NCBI RefSeq assembly: GCF_003350475.1
Contig: NZ_QQAV01000001.1
Coordinates: 1 to 64,000 of the forward strand
From: Pseudacidovorax intermedius
GTDB taxonomy: Bacteria; Pseudomonadota; Gammaproteobacteria; Burkholderiales; Burkholderiaceae_C
Direction of reading: 5' to 3'
Length of the DNA stretch: 64,000 nt
The notes beneath the pieces were generated by a model. That model saw only the letters and a list, made by a program, of their open reading frames with translations, was not told the DNA's origin and made no database searches. This document shows positions 39,392-48,631 of this stretch, piece after piece (within the stretch, counting starts at the first letter, position 1; each line of letters begins with the position of its first letter). The position numbers and the translations under genes are program-made.

Positions 39392-40153
39392 TCAGCCAGC
39401 CAGGGCCGCGAGGGCCTGCCGGTGCAGCTCGGGCGTGGCAGCGGCCACGACGCGGCCGTCGGAATGCAGGCCCAACGGCTGGCCCTCCCAGTCGGTGATC
39501 ACGCCGCCCGCGGCTTCCACCAGGCCGGCGGGGCCCAGGTAGTCGTAGGGCTGCAGGCCGGCCTCGACCACCAGGTCGATGGTGCCGCCGGCCAGTTGCG
39601 CATAGCTGTAGCAGTCGCCGCCGAAGCGGCGCATGGCGCACTGGCGGCTCAGGCGGTCGAAGGCAGCCCAGTCCGCGGCCGAGAAGATGTCGGGCGAGGT
39701 GGTGAAGATGCGCGCATCGGCCAGCTGCGTGCAGTCGCGCACGCGCACCGGCTGGCCGTTTCGCATCGCCACGCCGTCCTGGCCCACCCAGCGCTCGCCA
39801 AGCACCGGCATGTCGACCAGGCCCAGCACCACACGGCCGCCTTCGAGGGCGCCGATCAGCGTGCCCCACAGCGGCGAGCCGGTGATGAAGCTGCGCGTGC
39901 CGTCGATCGGGTCTAGCACCCACACGCGGGCTGCGTCCAGGTTCTGCTGACCGTGTTCCTCGCCGTAGATGCCGTCCTGCGGCAGCGCCTGCGCCAGGAT
40001 GTCGCGCATGGCCTGCTCGGCGGCGCGGTCGGCCAGCGTGACCGGGCTTTCGTCGGCCTTGGTGATGATGTCCAGCGGCTGGCGGAAATGCGCCATCGAC
40101 TGGGCGGCGGCGGCGTCGGCCAGGGCGTGGGCGGTACGGAGCAGATCGTTCAT
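39392..40153 (-). CDS. hisN: Inositol-monophosphatase-family phosphatase (HisN-like)
   Basis: This 253-residue metal-dependent phosphatase shows TKADESPVTLADRAAE, IYGEEHG, WVLDPIDGTRSFITG and GLQPYDYL, the IMPase metal and substrate motifs. The T-K-A-D-x-S-P-V-T start and overall length are closest to HisN-type histidinol-phosphate phosphatases, so histidine synthesis is the likely role; inositol phosphate hydrolysis is an alternative. ATG 40153 (MNDLLRTAH) gives a normal N-terminus. Confidence 0.88.
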   Translation of the reverse strand: MNDLLRTAHALADAAAAQSMAHFRQPLDIITKADESPVTLADRAAEQAMRDILAQALPQDGIYGEEHGQQNLDAARVWVLDPIDGTRSFITGSPLWGTLIGALEGGRVVLGLVDMPVLGERWVGQDGVAMRNGQPVRVRDCTQLADARIFTTSPDIFSAADWAAFDRLSRQCAMRRFGGDCYSYAQLAGGTIDLVVEAGLQPYDYLGPAGLVEAAGGVITDWEGQPLGLHSDGRVVAAATPELHRQALAALAG

Positions 40154-40196
40154 GGGCGGACGGGGATGGCGCGTGGCGGTCGGTGAAATGAAGAAA

Positions 40197-41327
40197 TCAG
40201 AGGGTGTGGCTGCGGTCGCCCTGGCGGAAGCCGAGCGCATCCCAGGCGTCGCCGGCGGCGAAGGCGAGCACCTTGAACAGCTCGCCCATCTCGTGCTCGT
40301 GGATCAGGCGGGCCGCCAGGGCGCGCTCGGCCAGCGGGGCGTCCATCATGCGCTCGGCCAGGCCGCAGTCGAGCAGGAAGCGCGCCTGGCTGGTGTAGCC
40401 CAGTACTTCCAGGCCGGCGTCCTGGCCGGCCAGCGCGACGCCGGTGAAATCGACGTGGGCGGTGATGTCCTTGTCGCCCACGGCCACGAGGGGGTTGTCG
40501 TCGGACCGGTGGGCCTGGTGGCACATCAGCGTGCCCATGTGGCGCTGCGGGTGGTAGTACTCGGCTTCGGGAAAGCCGTAGTCCAGGAAGTAGGCGGCCC
40601 CACGCTTCAGGCGCTCGGCCAGCGTGGCGATGAAGGCGCGGGCCTGGGGATGCACCTCGGTCAGGTAGTCCTGCGGGCCCTCGGGCTCGACGGGCGGGCG
40701 CAGGTCGGTCGAGCGGTCATCCCAGCCGAAGGTGCCGTCGGGTTGCACGGTCACGCCGCGCTCCAGCCACTGGCCGGCGCGCCGCACCAGCAGCTGGACG
40801 GGCATGGCGTCCAGCACCTCGTTGCCGACGACCACGCCCTCGATGCCATCGGGCAGCGCATCGACCCAGCGCACACGACCGGCCCAGGGCGCCAGGCGCT
40901 CCTGCTGCCGCGCGCGCAGGGCGCCCGAGAGGTCAACAATGGTGTAGCGCGCGACGCGCTCACCCAGGCTGTCCAGCAGCTGCGCGGCCAGCGCGCCGCT
41001 GCCGGCACCGAACTCCCAGACCTCGTCGGTACCGGTATGGTCGAAGGCGTCGGCCACGGCCACGGCCAGGCTCTGACCGAACAGCGGCGACAGCTCGGGC
41101 GCGGTCACGAAGTCGCTGCCCGACTGCGGCAGGTGGCCGAACTTGCGGCTGCCGTGCGCGTAGTAGCCCAGGCCGGGCGCGTAGAGGGCCAGCGCCATGA
41201 AGCGGTCGAAGGGCAGCCAGCCACCGTCCCGCTCGATGGCGCGCCGCACCAGCGCTGCACAGGCAGAAGATGCGGAAGAGGCGGTCGGTACACTGGGCGG
41301 GGTCGTCGGGGTGCTCACGGCGCCCAT
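40197..41327 (-). CDS. MidA/NDUFAF7-family SAM-dependent methyltransferase
   Basis: The 376-residue class I methyltransferase of the DUF185 family carries YYAHGSRKFGHLPQSGSDFV, TAPELSPLFG and the SAM-binding VWEFGAGSGALA. Mitochondrial homologues methylate an arginine of complex I; the bacterial role is unproven. The gene is divergent from the pterin SDR, an order that recurs in Comamonadaceae from memory. Confidence 0.9.
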   Translation of the reverse strand: MGAVSTPTTPPSVPTASSASSACAALVRRAIERDGGWLPFDRFMALALYAPGLGYYAHGSRKFGHLPQSGSDFVTAPELSPLFGQSLAVAVADAFDHTGTDEVWEFGAGSGALAAQLLDSLGERVARYTIVDLSGALRARQQERLAPWAGRVRWVDALPDGIEGVVVGNEVLDAMPVQLLVRRAGQWLERGVTVQPDGTFGWDDRSTDLRPPVEPEGPQDYLTEVHPQARAFIATLAERLKRGAAYFLDYGFPEAEYYHPQRHMGTLMCHQAHRSDDNPLVAVGDKDITAHVDFTGVALAGQDAGLEVLGYTSQARFLLDCGLAERMMDAPLAERALAARLIHEHEMGELFKVLAFAAGDAWDALGFRQGDRSHTL

Positions 41328-41420
41328 TCTCCCTGCAACGCGCGGGCGGTCCGGCGCTGGTGGACTTGCCGTCCTGCCGCGCCCACCAGGACGCCCGCTC
41401 CACTTTCATCGCCCCCATCC

Positions 41421-42197
41421 ATGAGTGCCCTTCCCCCTGCCAGTGAACCGCGTACCGTGCTGGTGACCGGCGCCGGCCGCCGGCTCGGCCGCGAGATCGC
41501 CCTGGCCCTGGCCGCGGGCGGCTGGCAGGTGGCGGTGCACTACCGCAGCTCGCGCGAAGAGGCCCAGACCACCGCCGCCGACTGCGCCCGGCTCTCGGGT
41601 CGCGCCGCGATCATCAGCGCCGAGCTGGAGGACGAGGCGGCCGTGCGCGCCATGGTGCCGCAGGTGGTGGCCGAGTTCGGCCGGCTCGACGCCGTGGTGC
41701 ACAGCGCCTCGCGCTTCGAGCACGACGATGCCGCCAGCTTTGGCTATGCCGCGATGGAGGCCCATCTGCGCAGCAACACCGGCGCCGCCATCCTGCTGGC
41801 CCAGGCCCTGCGCCAGCATCTGGACGAACGCGACGGCCACGGCGCCGTGGTCCACTTGCTGGACCAGAAGCTGTGGAACCCGAACCCCGACTTCCTGAGC
41901 TACACGCTGTCGAAGGCCGCACTGGAGGCCGCCACGCCGCTGCTGGCCCTGGCCCTGGCGCCGCGCGTGCGCGTCGTCGGCGTGGCGCCCGGCCTCACGC
42001 TCACCAGCCACATGCTGAGCGACGAGCGCTTCCAGCAACTGCACCGCCTGTCGCCGCTGGGCCGTTCGTCCACGCCGCAGGACGTGGCGGCCACGGTGCG
42101 CTTCGCGCTCGAGAACAACTCGATGACTGGCACCACGCTGCTGGTCGACGGCGGCCAGCACCTGATGCGCTTCGACCGCGACTTCTCCTGCATGTGA
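41421..42197 (+). CDS. Pteridine-reductase-like SDR (FolM/PTR1-like)
   Basis: This 258-residue SDR has the variant cofactor motif TGAGRRLG (TG-x3-R-x-G), the version that marks pteridine reductases, and Y-x3-K in SYTLSKAALE, with LLDQKLWNPNPDFL before it. It probably reduces dihydropterins or dihydrofolate. The downstream folB, another pterin enzyme, supports this. ATG 41421 was used; the frame is open far upstream, antisense to the methyltransferase gene. Confidence 0.85.
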   Translation: MSALPPASEPRTVLVTGAGRRLGREIALALAAGGWQVAVHYRSSREEAQTTAADCARLSGRAAIISAELEDEAAVRAMVPQVVAEFGRLDAVVHSASRFEHDDAASFGYAAMEAHLRSNTGAAILLAQALRQHLDERDGHGAVVHLLDQKLWNPNPDFLSYTLSKAALEAATPLLALALAPRVRVVGVAPGLTLTSHMLSDERFQQLHRLSPLGRSSTPQDVAATVRFALENNSMTGTTLLVDGGQHLMRFDRDFSCM

Positions 42198-42201
42198 AAC
42201 A

Positions 42202-42308
42202 CCCCCAGGCTCCGCGCTTCGCGCTGCGCCTCCCCCCTCCAGGGGGCGCATCCAGCGGCCCGGCCAAGCCGGTTCCGCGGATGCTCTCGCGTGGCCTGCT
42301 CCGCGGCC
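42202..42308 (-). repeat. Dispersed ~108-bp intergenic repeat, copy B
   Basis: This is an inverted-orientation copy of 23391-23498. Read on the minus strand it runs from GGCCGCGGAGCAGGCC to GGAGCCTGGGGGT. It occupies almost all of the SDR-folB gap, so the two genes may be linked by a structured leader. Confidence 0.75.
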
Positions 42309-42357
42309 ATCTGCCCCCGGCAAGCACTTTGGCCGCAGACCTCCGGAACCACACTTC

Positions 42358-42744
42358 ATGAATACCCAGTCCATGCCCCCTCTCCACGGCCAGCAGCGCC
42401 TGACGCTCACGGGCCTGCGCTTCGATGCCAACCTGGGCATCCTCGACAGCGAGAAGACCGCGCCGCAGCCGATCCGCGTCGATGCCGAACTCAACCTGGG
42501 CCCGCAGCCGCTGGCGCCGCAGGACGACGACATCTTCCATGTGCTCGACTACCGCAAGGTGCGAAAGATCATCATCGACGAGTGCACCGCGCACCACGTG
42601 AACCTGCTGGAAAGCCTGATCGGCCAGGTCGCCGCCCGGCTGATGCAGCTGCCCGGCGTGCTGGGCGTGCGCGTGAAGATCGCCAAGCTCGAAATCTTCG
42701 ACGACTGCGAGGTCGCGATCCGCGTCGAGACCGGCCAGTGGTGA
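42358..42744 (+). CDS. folB: Dihydroneopterin aldolase FolB
   Basis: The 128-residue protein matches FolB: LTLTGLRFDANLGILDSEK at the N-terminus, DYRKVRKIII in the middle and LLESLIGQVAARLM with the catalytic Glu region. It forms 6-hydroxymethyl-dihydropterin in folate synthesis. It follows the pterin SDR across a repeat element. In related genomes, as I recall, ttcA follows folB directly; here 4.7 kb lies between them. Confidence 0.92.
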   Translation: MNTQSMPPLHGQQRLTLTGLRFDANLGILDSEKTAPQPIRVDAELNLGPQPLAPQDDDIFHVLDYRKVRKIIIDECTAHHVNLLESLIGQVAARLMQLPGVLGVRVKIAKLEIFDDCEVAIRVETGQW

Positions 42745-42800
42745 GATCGGGCGAAAGCCACTGAGCCGGCAAGACCCGCGCGCCCGAAACAGGAAGGTGG

Positions 42801-42828
42801 GCGGCCGGCAACGAACTTCGGCGGCCGC
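42801..42828. other. Hairpin after the catabolic operon
   Basis: GCGGCCG (42801-42807) pairs with CGGCCGC (42822-42828), just beyond the end of the minus-strand operon and after folB. It may serve as a weak shared terminator, but there is no T-run. Confidence 0.35.
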
Positions 42829-42840
42829 CTCCCGCTCACC

Positions 42841-43434
42841 TCATGCCCTGGCGATGGGCAATGAAGCGCCCGTGGCGGGCGCAGGTGTCCGGGCGGCGTT
42901 CATGACCATCGCCAGCAGGCTGTAGTAGCCGACGGTGCCGACCAGGTCCATGACACCCTGCTCTCCCCACAGGGCGACGGACGCAGCCCAGGTGGCGTCC
43001 TTCAGCGCCTTGTCCCGCAGGATCTCGGTGCAGACCTCGTAGACCACCTGCTCGTCCCGTGGCATTGCGGAGGGCGTTGCGTGGTGAGCGATGGCGTCGA
43101 TCGTTGCCCTGTCGACGCCTTCGCTTTGCGCAATCGGGGCATGGATCGCCCACTCTGCGCCCTGGTCCCAGAAGCGCGCGGTGACCAGTATGGCCAGCTC
43201 GGTCAGCCGCTGTCCGATGGTGTTCCGGTAGCGCAGGTATTCGCCCATGCGCTGGCAGTGGCCCATGAGTTCCGGGCTTCGCAGAAGCGGGACAAAGGGA
43301 GAGATCAGCTTGCCGCGCGGGCCCGCGATGATCTCTTGCGCCTGCGCCCGCTGCGCGTCCGTCCATTGCGCCTCGGGAAGCGGCGGAAGCCGGTCTTCCC
43401 GCGGTTCGGTCTTGTGGGGTTCCATCGTGCTCAT
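42841..43434 (-). CDS. Carboxymuconolactone-decarboxylase-like protein
   Basis: This 197-residue all-helical protein of the CMD/AhpD fold has LTELAILVTARFWDQGAEWA followed by IHAPIAQSEGV, the CMD core (EW-x2-H...A...G). No CxxC peroxidase motif is present, so a decarboxylase or lactone-type role is more likely than AhpD-type activity. It is the last gene of the operon and overlaps the tctC-like gene by four bases (ATGA). Confidence 0.85.
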   Translation of the reverse strand: MSTMEPHKTEPREDRLPPLPEAQWTDAQRAQAQEIIAGPRGKLISPFVPLLRSPELMGHCQRMGEYLRYRNTIGQRLTELAILVTARFWDQGAEWAIHAPIAQSEGVDRATIDAIAHHATPSAMPRDEQVVYEVCTEILRDKALKDATWAASVALWGEQGVMDLVGTVGYYSLLAMVMNAARTPAPATGASLPIARA

Positions 43435-44420
43435 TCCGGCTGGATTCCGGCGCGCTTCGCGAGCATGCCGTAGCGGCTGATGTCGCTGTGCAGGAGCTCC
43501 CCGAGCTGAATCGGCTCGCCGCCCACCGGCACCAGGCCCTGCTGCGCCAGGACCTGACGCATGCCCGGATCACCGAGCGCGGCTCGCACGTCGGCATTCA
43601 GGGCGGCGATGACGGCGTCCGGGGTTCCGCGCGGGGCAAAGAGGCCGTACCACAGCGTCATCTCCAGCCCCTGCAGATCGCTTTCGGCAAAAGTAGGAAC
43701 GTTCGGGAATTCCGCACTCCGGCGCTTGGCCGCGAATGCCAGGGCCCTCAGGCGACCCGCCTGCAACTGCGGCCCGACGCTGGGCGCCGAACCGATCAGG
43801 AACTGCACGTCTCCGGCCATCAATGCGGTGACGGCCTCTCCTGCGCCTTTGTAGGGAACATGGACCGCCTGCACGCCAGCGACATTGAGGAAGTTCTCGG
43901 CGGCCAGGTGAAAGGCGTTCCCCACACCAGGAGAGGCATAGGCCAGCTTGGCGGCCGGCCGCTTGGCCGCCGCGATGAAGTCGGCGAGCGTCTTGGCGGG
44001 GTTCGCCGCATTGACGACGAACAGCATGCCTTCGGCCGCACAGACTTCCACCACCGGCCGCAGGTCGCGTTCCGTATCGAACGGGAGTTTCTTGTAGATG
44101 CTGGGGTTGATGGCCAGGGAAGGACCATGCAGGAGCAGGGTATGACCATCCGGCGGCGCCTTGGCCACGATGTCGGCACCGATGTTTCCATTGGCGCCAC
44201 CGCGGTTCTCCACGATGAAGGTCTTTGCCGTCCGCTGGCCCAGGACGTTGGCCAGGAGGCGGGCGACGATGTCGGGCGCACCGCCCGTACCGAAGGGAAC
44301 GATGATGCGCGTCACCCGGTTGTCGCGCTCCTGCGCCAGCACCGGCGGCACGCCGCCCAGGCAGGCTGCGGCGGCCAGTGTGAAGAGGAAGGACTTTCTG
44401 CTGATTCCAGAGTTGGACAT
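43431..44420 (-). CDS. Bug/TctC-family periplasmic substrate-binding protein
   Basis: This 329-residue protein has a signal peptide (1-~30, ending VLAQ). The Bug fold is marked by VTRIIVPFGTGGAPDIVARL, IVENRGGANGNIGAD and LAYASPGVGNAFHLAAENF. Bug proteins capture carboxylates in the periplasm for TctAB-like transporters or for sensing; no transporter gene is adjacent. ATG 44420 starts the signal peptide with GGAGAC upstream. This family is greatly expanded in Burkholderiales. Confidence 0.9.
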   Translation of the reverse strand: MSNSGISRKSFLFTLAAAACLGGVPPVLAQERDNRVTRIIVPFGTGGAPDIVARLLANVLGQRTAKTFIVENRGGANGNIGADIVAKAPPDGHTLLLHGPSLAINPSIYKKLPFDTERDLRPVVEVCAAEGMLFVVNAANPAKTLADFIAAAKRPAAKLAYASPGVGNAFHLAAENFLNVAGVQAVHVPYKGAGEAVTALMAGDVQFLIGSAPSVGPQLQAGRLRALAFAAKRRSAEFPNVPTFAESDLQGLEMTLWYGLFAPRGTPDAVIAALNADVRAALGDPGMRQVLAQQGLVPVGGEPIQLGELLHSDISRYGMLAKRAGIQPE

Positions 44421-44484
44421 GATGTCTCCAATGGGGGTCTGCCATGCCTGGCGGGCCTCTTTCTGGGCCCGGTGGGCCGGTACT

Positions 44485-45255
44485 TCAAGGTTGCAGGAAG
44501 GCGTCCAGCGTCTCGGTGAACGTCGCCGCCTGCTCGACATGGCTCATGTGCGCGGCGTCGGCCATCAACCGGAACTCGGCCCCCGGGATGCCCGCGGCCA
44601 GCGCTTGCGAGACCGCCGGGGAAACCGCCATGTCCTTCTGCCCCGCGATGACGAGCGTCGGCATCTGCAACCGCACCAGCGACGCCACGTGGTCCAGGCC
44701 GCAGATGGCATGGACGGCCGCGATGTAGCCCGCCAGAGCGGTGTCGGCGACCATGCGGCCGATCCAGTCGCTCGCCGCGGGCGCCCGGTCCAGGAAGTCC
44801 GGCGTGAACCAGCGGTCCAGCGTCGGACGAACTTGCTGCGCCATGCCGCCGGCCTGTGCATCCGCCACCCGCTGCTGCCAGAGGGCGGTCACGGGCGCAG
44901 GCGTCACCGCGCCGCAATGTGCGAGCACCAATCGGCGGATCCGAGAGGGCGCCGCGAGCGCCATCGCCTGGGCCACCATGCCTCCGAACGACAGGCCTGC
45001 CACGGAAAACTCGTTCAGGCCGAGGGGTTCGAGTGCGCCCAGGACCGCAGCCGCGTAGTCATGCAACGCCGCCCCCGGCGGCAGCGGCGCAGAGCCGCCA
45101 TGTCCGGGCAAATCCGGAACGATGACCCGAAAGCGGCGCGCCAGGATCGGAACCTGCAGGCACCACACCTCGGCGCGGGTCGCGATGGGATGCAGCAGGA
45201 CGATGGCCGACGCGGACTCTGCGCCGAAGACCTCCAGCTTGAGCGACCCGGTCAT
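44485..45255 (-). CDS. Alpha/beta hydrolase (enol-lactonase-like)
   Basis: The 256-residue alpha/beta hydrolase has nucleophile elbow GLSFGG, LPGHGGS oxyanion region, and Asp (GQKDMAV) and His (DAAHMSHVEQ) positions. It resembles PcaD-type 3-oxoadipate enol-lactonases. It is coupled by ATGA overlap to the upstream larger hydrolase. The long open frame to 46098 is a shadow; ATG 45255 gives family length. Confidence 0.85.
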   Translation of the reverse strand: MTGSLKLEVFGAESASAIVLLHPIATRAEVWCLQVPILARRFRVIVPDLPGHGGSAPLPPGAALHDYAAAVLGALEPLGLNEFSVAGLSFGGMVAQAMALAAPSRIRRLVLAHCGAVTPAPVTALWQQRVADAQAGGMAQQVRPTLDRWFTPDFLDRAPAASDWIGRMVADTALAGYIAAVHAICGLDHVASLVRLQMPTLVIAGQKDMAVSPAVSQALAAGIPGAEFRLMADAAHMSHVEQAATFTETLDAFLQP

Positions 45256-46409
45256 CCCGCAACTCCCAGTTGCCCCGCCAGCCAGGAGACGATGGTGGGC
45301 AAGGTCTGCGGCGTCAGGCCCATGTGCCCGCCCGGAAACAGGCGCACATGCTTGGGATTGCCGTGTTCGGTCAGCAAGTGCAGATCCTCGATCGGGCATT
45401 GCTTGTCCTCGCGGCCGTTGACCAGCAGCAGCGGTGCGCTGCGGCGGTCGAGCAAGCCCTGGTCGAGCAGGGACAGGCGCTTGAAGAACGCCAGGTACTC
45501 GTCGTCGTTGCGGGCACCCAGCATGCGGCAGCGGGTCTCCACGAGCCCCATCAGGTAGCTGTCCGGGTAGCGCGATGCGCCGATCCAGTCGGGCTGGAAC
45601 ATGTAGTGCGCGCCGCCGCCCCAATTCACCGCGCCCCTCAGCCTGTCGGGGTAAAGCAGTGCCAACTTGGTGGCCCAGTAGCCGCCGAAGGAACGCCCCA
45701 GGCAGGCAAGGCGCTGACCGTCGAGGTCGGACTGGGTGTCGATCCAGTCGAACACCGTCGTGAACTGCCGCTCGGCGTCCTGCACACCCTTGACCGGCGA
45801 CTCCCCCGTGCCGGCGTTGTCCATCGCGACCGTCGCTATACCCAAGGCGAGCAGGGCATCGCAGGCCTGGGTCATCTGCTCCTTCCAGGCATCGACCCCT
45901 CCCCACATGACCACCACAGGAGGACGTTCGACATTCGCGGGCCTGCGCAGCAGGGCGGTGATCGAGTCCCCCTCGCCCTCCCGGCCAGCGAACGGAATGC
46001 GCACCACCTGCACCGGTAGCGTCCAGAGGCGGGCGGCCCTCAGGTAGGTTTCCCGCTCGAGCTCGGCGCAGCGCAGCTTGGCCGGGTGATCCGGGCATGG
46101 GAACCGGCCCATGAAGTAGAGGCCGCTCGCCTTCATGAACAGTCGGCAGGCCTCGTCCCGCGACCCTGCCTGCTCGGCCCTTTCAGCGGATGCGCTGCAG
46201 GCGTCGCCGGCCTCGCGCCAATGAGCGGCCCACTCGGCGCCGCCGAGTCCGGGCAGGCGGTCGATCAGATCGACGCCCTCGTCCGGATCCAGCGCGTTCA
46301 TCGGGTGGGTGCGAGAGCGTAGCCTCGTCTTCATCCAGACGCGCGCCTCGGCGAGCGTCTTGGGGCGTCCCTGGACATCGCCGTCCGGCGTCTGCTGGGC
46401 ATCCTGCAT
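45252..46409 (-). CDS. FrsA-like alpha/beta hydrolase
   Basis: This 385-residue protein has a helical N-terminal half and a C-terminal hydrolase domain: VVVMWGGVDAWKEQM, nucleophile LGRSFGGYWATKLA, VNGREDKQCP (Asp) and GGHMGL (His). This layout fits the FrsA/esterase group that includes C-C bond-cleaving hydrolases of nicotine-type pathways. It is first in the operon, divergent from LysR. The substrate is unknown. Confidence 0.82.
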   Translation of the reverse strand: MQDAQQTPDGDVQGRPKTLAEARVWMKTRLRSRTHPMNALDPDEGVDLIDRLPGLGGAEWAAHWREAGDACSASAERAEQAGSRDEACRLFMKASGLYFMGRFPCPDHPAKLRCAELERETYLRAARLWTLPVQVVRIPFAGREGEGDSITALLRRPANVERPPVVVMWGGVDAWKEQMTQACDALLALGIATVAMDNAGTGESPVKGVQDAERQFTTVFDWIDTQSDLDGQRLACLGRSFGGYWATKLALLYPDRLRGAVNWGGGAHYMFQPDWIGASRYPDSYLMGLVETRCRMLGARNDDEYLAFFKRLSLLDQGLLDRRSAPLLLVNGREDKQCPIEDLHLLTEHGNPKHVRLFPGGHMGLTPQTLPTIVSWLAGQLGVAG

Positions 46410-46490
46410 GGGGTCTCCTGTTCAATCGGCGTTGTTCGCAACGGGACTGTGCCAGCGGGCGGCCATAAACAAAAACTGTTCTTTTGGATT

Positions 46491-46517
46491 CAAACTATTT
46501 GCCTGACCTATAGTTTG
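46491..46517. promoter_or_regulatory. LysR-type operator (8-bp palindrome, 11-bp spacer)
   Basis: CAAACTAT (46491-46498) and ATAGTTTG (46510-46517) are perfect inverted arms around an 11-base spacer, the classic T-N11-A LysR layout. It ends three bases before the LysR ATG, so the regulator probably represses itself while controlling the divergent operon. Confidence 0.75.
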
Positions 46518-46520
46518 CGG

Positions 46521-47453
46521 ATGCGCATCAACCGGCTGGATCTCAATCTCCTTGCATGTCTGGATGCATTGCTGGCGCACCGCAACGTCAGTCGGGCGGC
46601 CAAGCAGATGCACCTGAGCCAGCCTGCGACCAGTGCCGCGCTGGCAAGGCTGCGGGACTACTTCCAGGACCCATTGCTGCTGCGGGAAGGGCGGCATTAC
46701 GCGCTGACGCCGTTTGCTGAATCCCTGATCGATCCTGTGCGGGACATCCTGTCGCGCGCCCAGGCGCTGACGCAGTTGCGGCCCGAGACGGACCCGCTGC
46801 GCATGGAGCGGAACATCACGATCGTGGCGTCGGACTATGTGTTCAGTACCGTCCTGGTGCCGCTGTTCCGGATGGCCGAGACGACCGCGCCTCGGCTCAC
46901 GTTCGCGGTCCGGCCGGTCTCGGGATACGACTCGCCCGAACTGGAGAACCAGCATGTCGACCTGGTGCTGCTGGGCGCCTCCGCCGTCGCCAGCCATCAC
47001 CCCAGCGAGCTGCTGCTCTCGGACTCGTTCTGCTGCATCGCGTGGGCCGAGAACCCCCTGATCGGCCGGACCCTTTCGCTCAAGGCCTTCCAGAAGATGG
47101 GGCACGTCGTGCCGCTCCTCGGCGACGGCCGATTGCCGACCCTGGATCAGGTCGCTTATGAGATGCAGGGCGTCGTGCGGCGCATCGCGATGCGCGTCCC
47201 GACCTTTTCGGCCGTGGCGGAATGCGTGGTCGGGACTTCGCACATCGCCACCATTCCGAAATCCTTCGCCAAGGGCTTGTTGAAGACGCTGCCGCTGCGG
47301 ATGATGACCTGCCCGATCCACATCCCGCCCGTGCGCATCGCGATGCAGTGGCACCGGCACCAGGCGGACGACCCGGTGCTGCGCTGGGTGAGGCGCAACC
47401 TGCAGGATGTGGCGGTACAGCAGGGATTCCTCCGGCCGCACTCTCCGTCGTGA
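46521..47453 (+). CDS. LysR-family regulator of the catabolic cluster (NodD-like group)
   Basis: The 310-residue protein has an HTH ([20 protein letters not shown]) and an effector domain typical of NodD/LinR-type regulators ([18 protein letters not shown] start). ATG 46521 follows the operator directly; an in-frame start at 46449 would translate the operator. It is divergent from the hydrolase operon at 46409. Confidence 0.9.
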   Translation: MRINRLDLNLLACLDALLAHRNVSRAAKQMHLSQPATSAALARLRDYFQDPLLLREGRHYALTPFAESLIDPVRDILSRAQALTQLRPETDPLRMERNITIVASDYVFSTVLVPLFRMAETTAPRLTFAVRPVSGYDSPELENQHVDLVLLGASAVASHHPSELLLSDSFCCIAWAENPLIGRTLSLKAFQKMGHVVPLLGDGRLPTLDQVAYEMQGVVRRIAMRVPTFSAVAECVVGTSHIATIPKSFAKGLLKTLPLRMMTCPIHIPPVRIAMQWHRHQADDPVLRWVRRNLQDVAVQQGFLRPHSPS

Positions 47454-47587
47454 ACATCGCTGGCGTGGTCGCGCAGAAATCGTCCGCGATAGTCAGCGCC
47501 CGAGGCATCCCTGCGCACCGCCGTTTCACGGCGCCGAAGGCCCGCGCTGTCCATGAGGATGTGGCGTCCCGGGCAAAATCGCGGCCC

Positions 47588-48529
47588 ATGAACGCCGTCT
47601 GGACCGAACCCGAAGCCCCTGCAGCCGCCGCCCCTAGCCACCAGGCGGCCGCGAAGATCGAGCGCGAGACGCACAAGCTCGAAAAGCGCCTGTGCCGTGA
47701 AGTCGGCCGCGCCATCACCGACTACAACATGATCGAAGAGGGCGACAAGGTCATGGTGTGCCTCTCGGGCGGCAAGGACAGCTACGGCATGCTGGACATC
47801 CTGCTCAAGCTCAAGGCCCGCGCGCCGGTGAACTTCGAGCTGATCGCCGTCAACCTCGACCAGAAGCAGCCCGGCTTTCCGGAAGACGTGCTGCCGGCCT
47901 ATCTGAAGCAGGTGGGCGTGCCCTTCCACATCGAGGAACAGGACACCTACAGCATCGTCAAGCGCGTGGTGCCCGAGGGGAAGACCACCTGCGGCCTGTG
48001 CTCGCGGCTGCGCCGGGGCATCCTCTACCGCGTGGCCGACGAGCTGGGCGCCACCAAGATCGCGCTGGGGCACCATCGCGACGACATCCTGGCGACCTTC
48101 TTCCTCAACATGTTCTTCGCCGCGAAGCTCAAGGCCATGCCGCCCAAGCTGGTGAGCGACGATGGCCGACATGTGGTGATCCGACCGCTGGCCTACGTGG
48201 CCGAGAAGGACCTGGTGCGCTGGGCCCAACACCGCGAATTCCCGATCATTCCCTGCAACCTGTGCGGCAGCCAGGAGAACCTGCAGCGCCAGGTGGTCGG
48301 CGACATGCTGCGCGACTGGGAACGCAAGCATCCCGGCCGGCTGGAGAACATGCTGCACAGCCTTCAGAGCGTCGCGCCCTCGCACCTGATGGACGGAACC
48401 CTGCACGACTTCAAGGGTCTGAAGCCGACTGGCGTGGCCAGCGACGACGGCGACCGGGCCTTCGATCCGCCCGAACTGCCGCCTGTGCCCGCCATGCCCT
48501 CGGCGGTGCAGGTGGTGAGCCTGGGCTGA
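47588..48529 (+). CDS. ttcA: tRNA 2-thiocytidine(32) synthetase TtcA
   Basis: This 313-residue enzyme thiolates C32 of tRNAs. It carries the PP-loop SGGKDS (60-65), the two CxxC pairs that hold the iron-sulfur cluster (C135/C138 in TTCGLCS and C223/C226 in IPCNLCG), and [17 protein letters not shown] 47588 was chosen; the frame is open further upstream into the LysR gene. The C-terminal 40 residues are a Pro-rich tail. Confidence 0.95.
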   Translation: MNAVWTEPEAPAAAAPSHQAAAKIERETHKLEKRLCREVGRAITDYNMIEEGDKVMVCLSGGKDSYGMLDILLKLKARAPVNFELIAVNLDQKQPGFPEDVLPAYLKQVGVPFHIEEQDTYSIVKRVVPEGKTTCGLCSRLRRGILYRVADELGATKIALGHHRDDILATFFLNMFFAAKLKAMPPKLVSDDGRHVVIRPLAYVAEKDLVRWAQHREFPIIPCNLCGSQENLQRQVVGDMLRDWERKHPGRLENMLHSLQSVAPSHLMDGTLHDFKGLKPTGVASDDGDRAFDPPELPPVPAMPSAVQVVSLG

Positions 48530-48631
48530 CGCGCACGCCCCGCCGAGTTCCAGCCACGACGCGCGGCCGCGCGTCCAGCCGATACGACAACAACACAGGG
48601 GCCGGCCAACGGCCCCAGGGGTGACGACGAC

